This document shows, piece after piece, positions 61,947 through 64,000 of a DNA stretch of 64,000 nt (the stretch's first letter is position 1; the number at the start of each line of letters is the position of its first letter). A program made the translations under genes and the position numbers. The notes below the pieces were generated by a model. The model had not been told where the DNA came from and did no database searches. It worked only from the letters and a program-made list of their open reading frames with translations. The stretch is from Eumeta japonica (lineage: Eukaryota > Arthropoda > Insecta > Lepidoptera > Psychidae). The DNA is taken from contig BGZK01001254.1 in the NCBI GenBank assembly GCA_005406025.1, positions 62,001 through 126,000 of the forward strand. Reading direction: 5' to 3'.

Positions 61947-62071
61947 CTAGTTTTCGTTGGTAGCTCCGCCTGCGTGAACATACAATTCTAAATTCATCTT
62001 TATATCAAGCGATCTCTCTTTCAAATCATGATACCAATCCAGGTCCGCTCTTAATTCCGATTCTGGTTATG
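61947..62071 (+). repeat. dispersed repeat: head plus short hexamer array
   Basis: The head ACTAGTTTTCGTTGGTAGCT, then CCGCCTGCGTGAAC, is followed by CCAATCCAGGTCCGCTCTTA and ATTCCGATTCTGG. It has the same organisation as 271-615 and 47034-47185. Confidence 0.5.
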
Positions 62072-62779
62072 CTAATTATTATATTATAGTGCTCATTATT
62101 TGCAATTTACTATATATTTATTTGAATGGCGATACATTTCAGATTTTTTTTGGGCTATTTATATTAATTGTAATATCCTAAATACAATTGATAAGTTAAA
62201 ACATAAATGTGTTCAACAGCCGGCCAGCGAGTCGTATTATGCCTGCTGTAAGCTTTGATCCGGCCCGCGAGACATTTTGAAAAATTTTGTGTCTGATATC
62301 TATCGCTAAAAATTATGAATACTACTTTAAAATGTACCCACTTTTTAACGCGGCCCGCGAACGTATTTGCACACTAAAGTTTGGCCAACAACATGTCAAA
62401 GATTGCCCATATCTGAGTTAAAATCACTAACATTAGTCTGATTTTTACACCTATCACCACTCCGAGCAATAATGATATACATTTCTATTAGCCCGGGGAA
62501 AAGTTTTTTGCGTACTTTATAATTAAAAAGTTGCAGTAAAACCTCTTTGGTTGTGTTGTTTTGATACCATTAATAGATCATATTTTATATAAAAAAAAAG
62601 TAAAAACGGTGTCTCGCCATTTTTCTATTGTTTTTCTGTCCACCGAAATGCATGAATCTAATGTAAAAACTTATTACATATTTAGAAGTTCTTTACAAAA
62701 TAGAGAAAATTGTGACCCAAGCCATGGAAAAATTTGTGACGCTTATGGATCTAATGCAGTGTAGTAGCAAAAAACTGAT

Positions 62780-63640
62780 TCTAGCGTTTCTAGTCCTGTA
62801 ATTTTTATATCAAAGATGAACTTAGCTCTGATCGAGTTGTTACGAATAAATTCGATGTCATTTCGGAAAAAGTAGAACAAGATTTGCATATTAGTTCTTA
62901 CGACGTGGCTGAAGCGCTAGAGATTGACCACAAAACAGTTTTGACCCATTTGAAAAAATATTGATTCTTGGTCCTACACGAGTTTACTGAAAGAAACCTA
63001 ATGAATCGTAGTCATTTACGATTTTCTATTGAAACGTAATAAAATTGAACCGTTATCACTGGTGATGAGAAATAGGTTATCTACGACAAGAACATCGAAA
63101 AAGGTCATGGTCAAAAGGTGAGCGAGCTCTACAGACTGTAGCGAAACCCGGATTAACTCGCACTAAGTTGATGCTACGTGTATGGTGGGATTGGAAAGTC
63201 ATTATTCATTGAGTTTTTACCACTGGGAAAAACCATAAATTCGGATCTTTACAGAGGAACAGATTATGAGATTCAAGGAAAAAGTAGAGAAAAAACGGAA
63301 AGAATTGATCGACACAAAGACTGTGATATTTCAGCATGATACGCCAGATCACACACATATTTAGCTACTCAGCGAATATTGAGAGAATTAAGTTTGGAAG
63401 TGTCAATGCATCCACCATGTAGCCCTGATCTTTCCTCAGATTTTCACCTGTTTCGGTCTCTTCGAAATTCTTAGGTAGTGTTAAATTAACATCAAAAGAG
63501 AGGACTGTGAAAACTACTTTCAGCTGTTTTTTTATTAGAAGTCCCAAAATTTCTACAGCAATAGAATTATATTACTACCTACAAAATTGTCGAAAAAAAT
63601 GGCGCATGTATATAAAATTAAATTATGTATGTAAATGTAA
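62780..63640 (+). mobile_element. mariner relic, Hsmar1/SETMAR-like lineage
   Basis: Transposase blocks appear in order over most of a usual length. The N-terminal part includes EKVEQDLHISSYDVAEALEI and DHKTVLTHLKKY (about 62870-62960). The first catalytic block reads GDEK with a stop in place of Trp, then VIYD (about 63063). KTINSDLY follows at about 63230, then the second block FQHDTPDHTH (about 63330) and the third HPPCSPDLSSDFHLFRSL (about 63410-63465), ending with SQNFYSNRIILLP (about 63540-63578). All three catalytic aspartates can still be read, but the frame is broken by several stops and shifts. It is the most complete mariner in the window, and it is inactive. Confidence 0.85.
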
Positions 63641-64000
63641 ATAAATATGTAAATTAAACGTATATAAAATATGATGAATAATTATTTTGAATTTGTATAT
63701 AAAATACGAAAAAACATTTTACCCGACCTAATAAATATATATCGATGAACAGCGCAAGCCCAGTTTTGAAGTAATATTCAAAGGGTTTGAATTGCAATTA
63801 AGCCTTTTAATTTAAACAAATAACAATAACATTGCAACTGAATCAAATTTAAAAAATATAATTATCACATATATAAAAAAGTTTTCATATGTGCTGTTAA
63901 TTTGTATATACTCTTAACATTGTCGGTGATGCGAACTGTGTAAGATTGTACAGATACAAAAATCACTCAATATGTGTAAAGTAGTTTTCACATATACTAC
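63641..64000. other. AT-rich noncoding end of the window
   Basis: I see nothing recognisable after the mariner relic. Confidence 0.5.

Larger units (their letters stand above)
60254..62779. other. noncoding DNA
   Basis: AT-rich with no gene. It contains the stem-loop at 60765-60932 and the repeat at 61947-62071. The frame at 60865-61125 (minus, 86 codons) overlaps the stem-loop and has no domain. The frame at 62561-62764 is likewise unsupported. Confidence 0.45.

Noticed and set aside
1..64000. CRISPR arrays, operons, prophage or defence genes
   Set aside because: None seen; the window has eukaryotic splice signals, long introns and insect transposons.

Overview
The window looks like nuclear DNA of an insect, most likely a moth or butterfly. 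The evidence is AT-rich sequence broken by short CpG-rich pockets, a single coding exon in 64 kb, relics of four mariner-type transposons, and several dispersed repeats whose wording I recognise from lepidopteran genomes (for example copies ending in a GAGTCCGACTCGCACTTGG-like tail). The order is an inference and I cannot name the species.

The only host protein-coding sequence I can support is the first coding segment of muscleblind (mbl), on the minus strand at 2231-2419. It encodes the conserved N-terminus and the first CCCH zinc finger, and it ends at a GTGAGT splice donor that falls after the first cysteine of the second finger. A good splice acceptor at 2960-2978 suggests one exon of about 730 nt (2231-2959) with a long 5' UTR, similar in design to Drosophila mbl exon 2, which is the source of circMbl. 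The next coding exon is not seen and should lie beyond base 1. Everything from 2960 to 64000 is then a very large 5' intron and/or upstream flank of mbl.

Layout: 1-2230 is the intron after the coding exon, with repeat fragments. 2231-2978 is the mbl exon and its splice sites. 2979-20700 is noncoding DNA with a tRNA-like gene (6458-6530), a mariner relic (10521-11215), a hairpin (13089-13136), a GATA-motif cluster (about 16350-16450) and CpG-rich pockets concentrated at 16.9-19.6 kb. 20700-30341 carries an internally deleted mariner, one copy of a 470-bp interspersed element, and a LINE fragment nested in a tandem-unit repeat. 30342-49000 is mostly AT-rich with CpG-rich pockets at 31.5-33.1, 41.9-43.0 and 44.3-44.8 kb, plus microsatellites. 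49025-49690 is a decayed mariner holding a perfect 41-bp palindrome. 57747-58215 is the second, inverted copy of the 470-bp element. 60765-60932 is a long imperfect stem-loop, and 62780-63640 is a fourth mariner relic.

No set of genes works together here. The interest is in the mbl exon, candidate regulatory pockets in the long intron, and repeat structures. I saw no evidence of a new multi-gene system.
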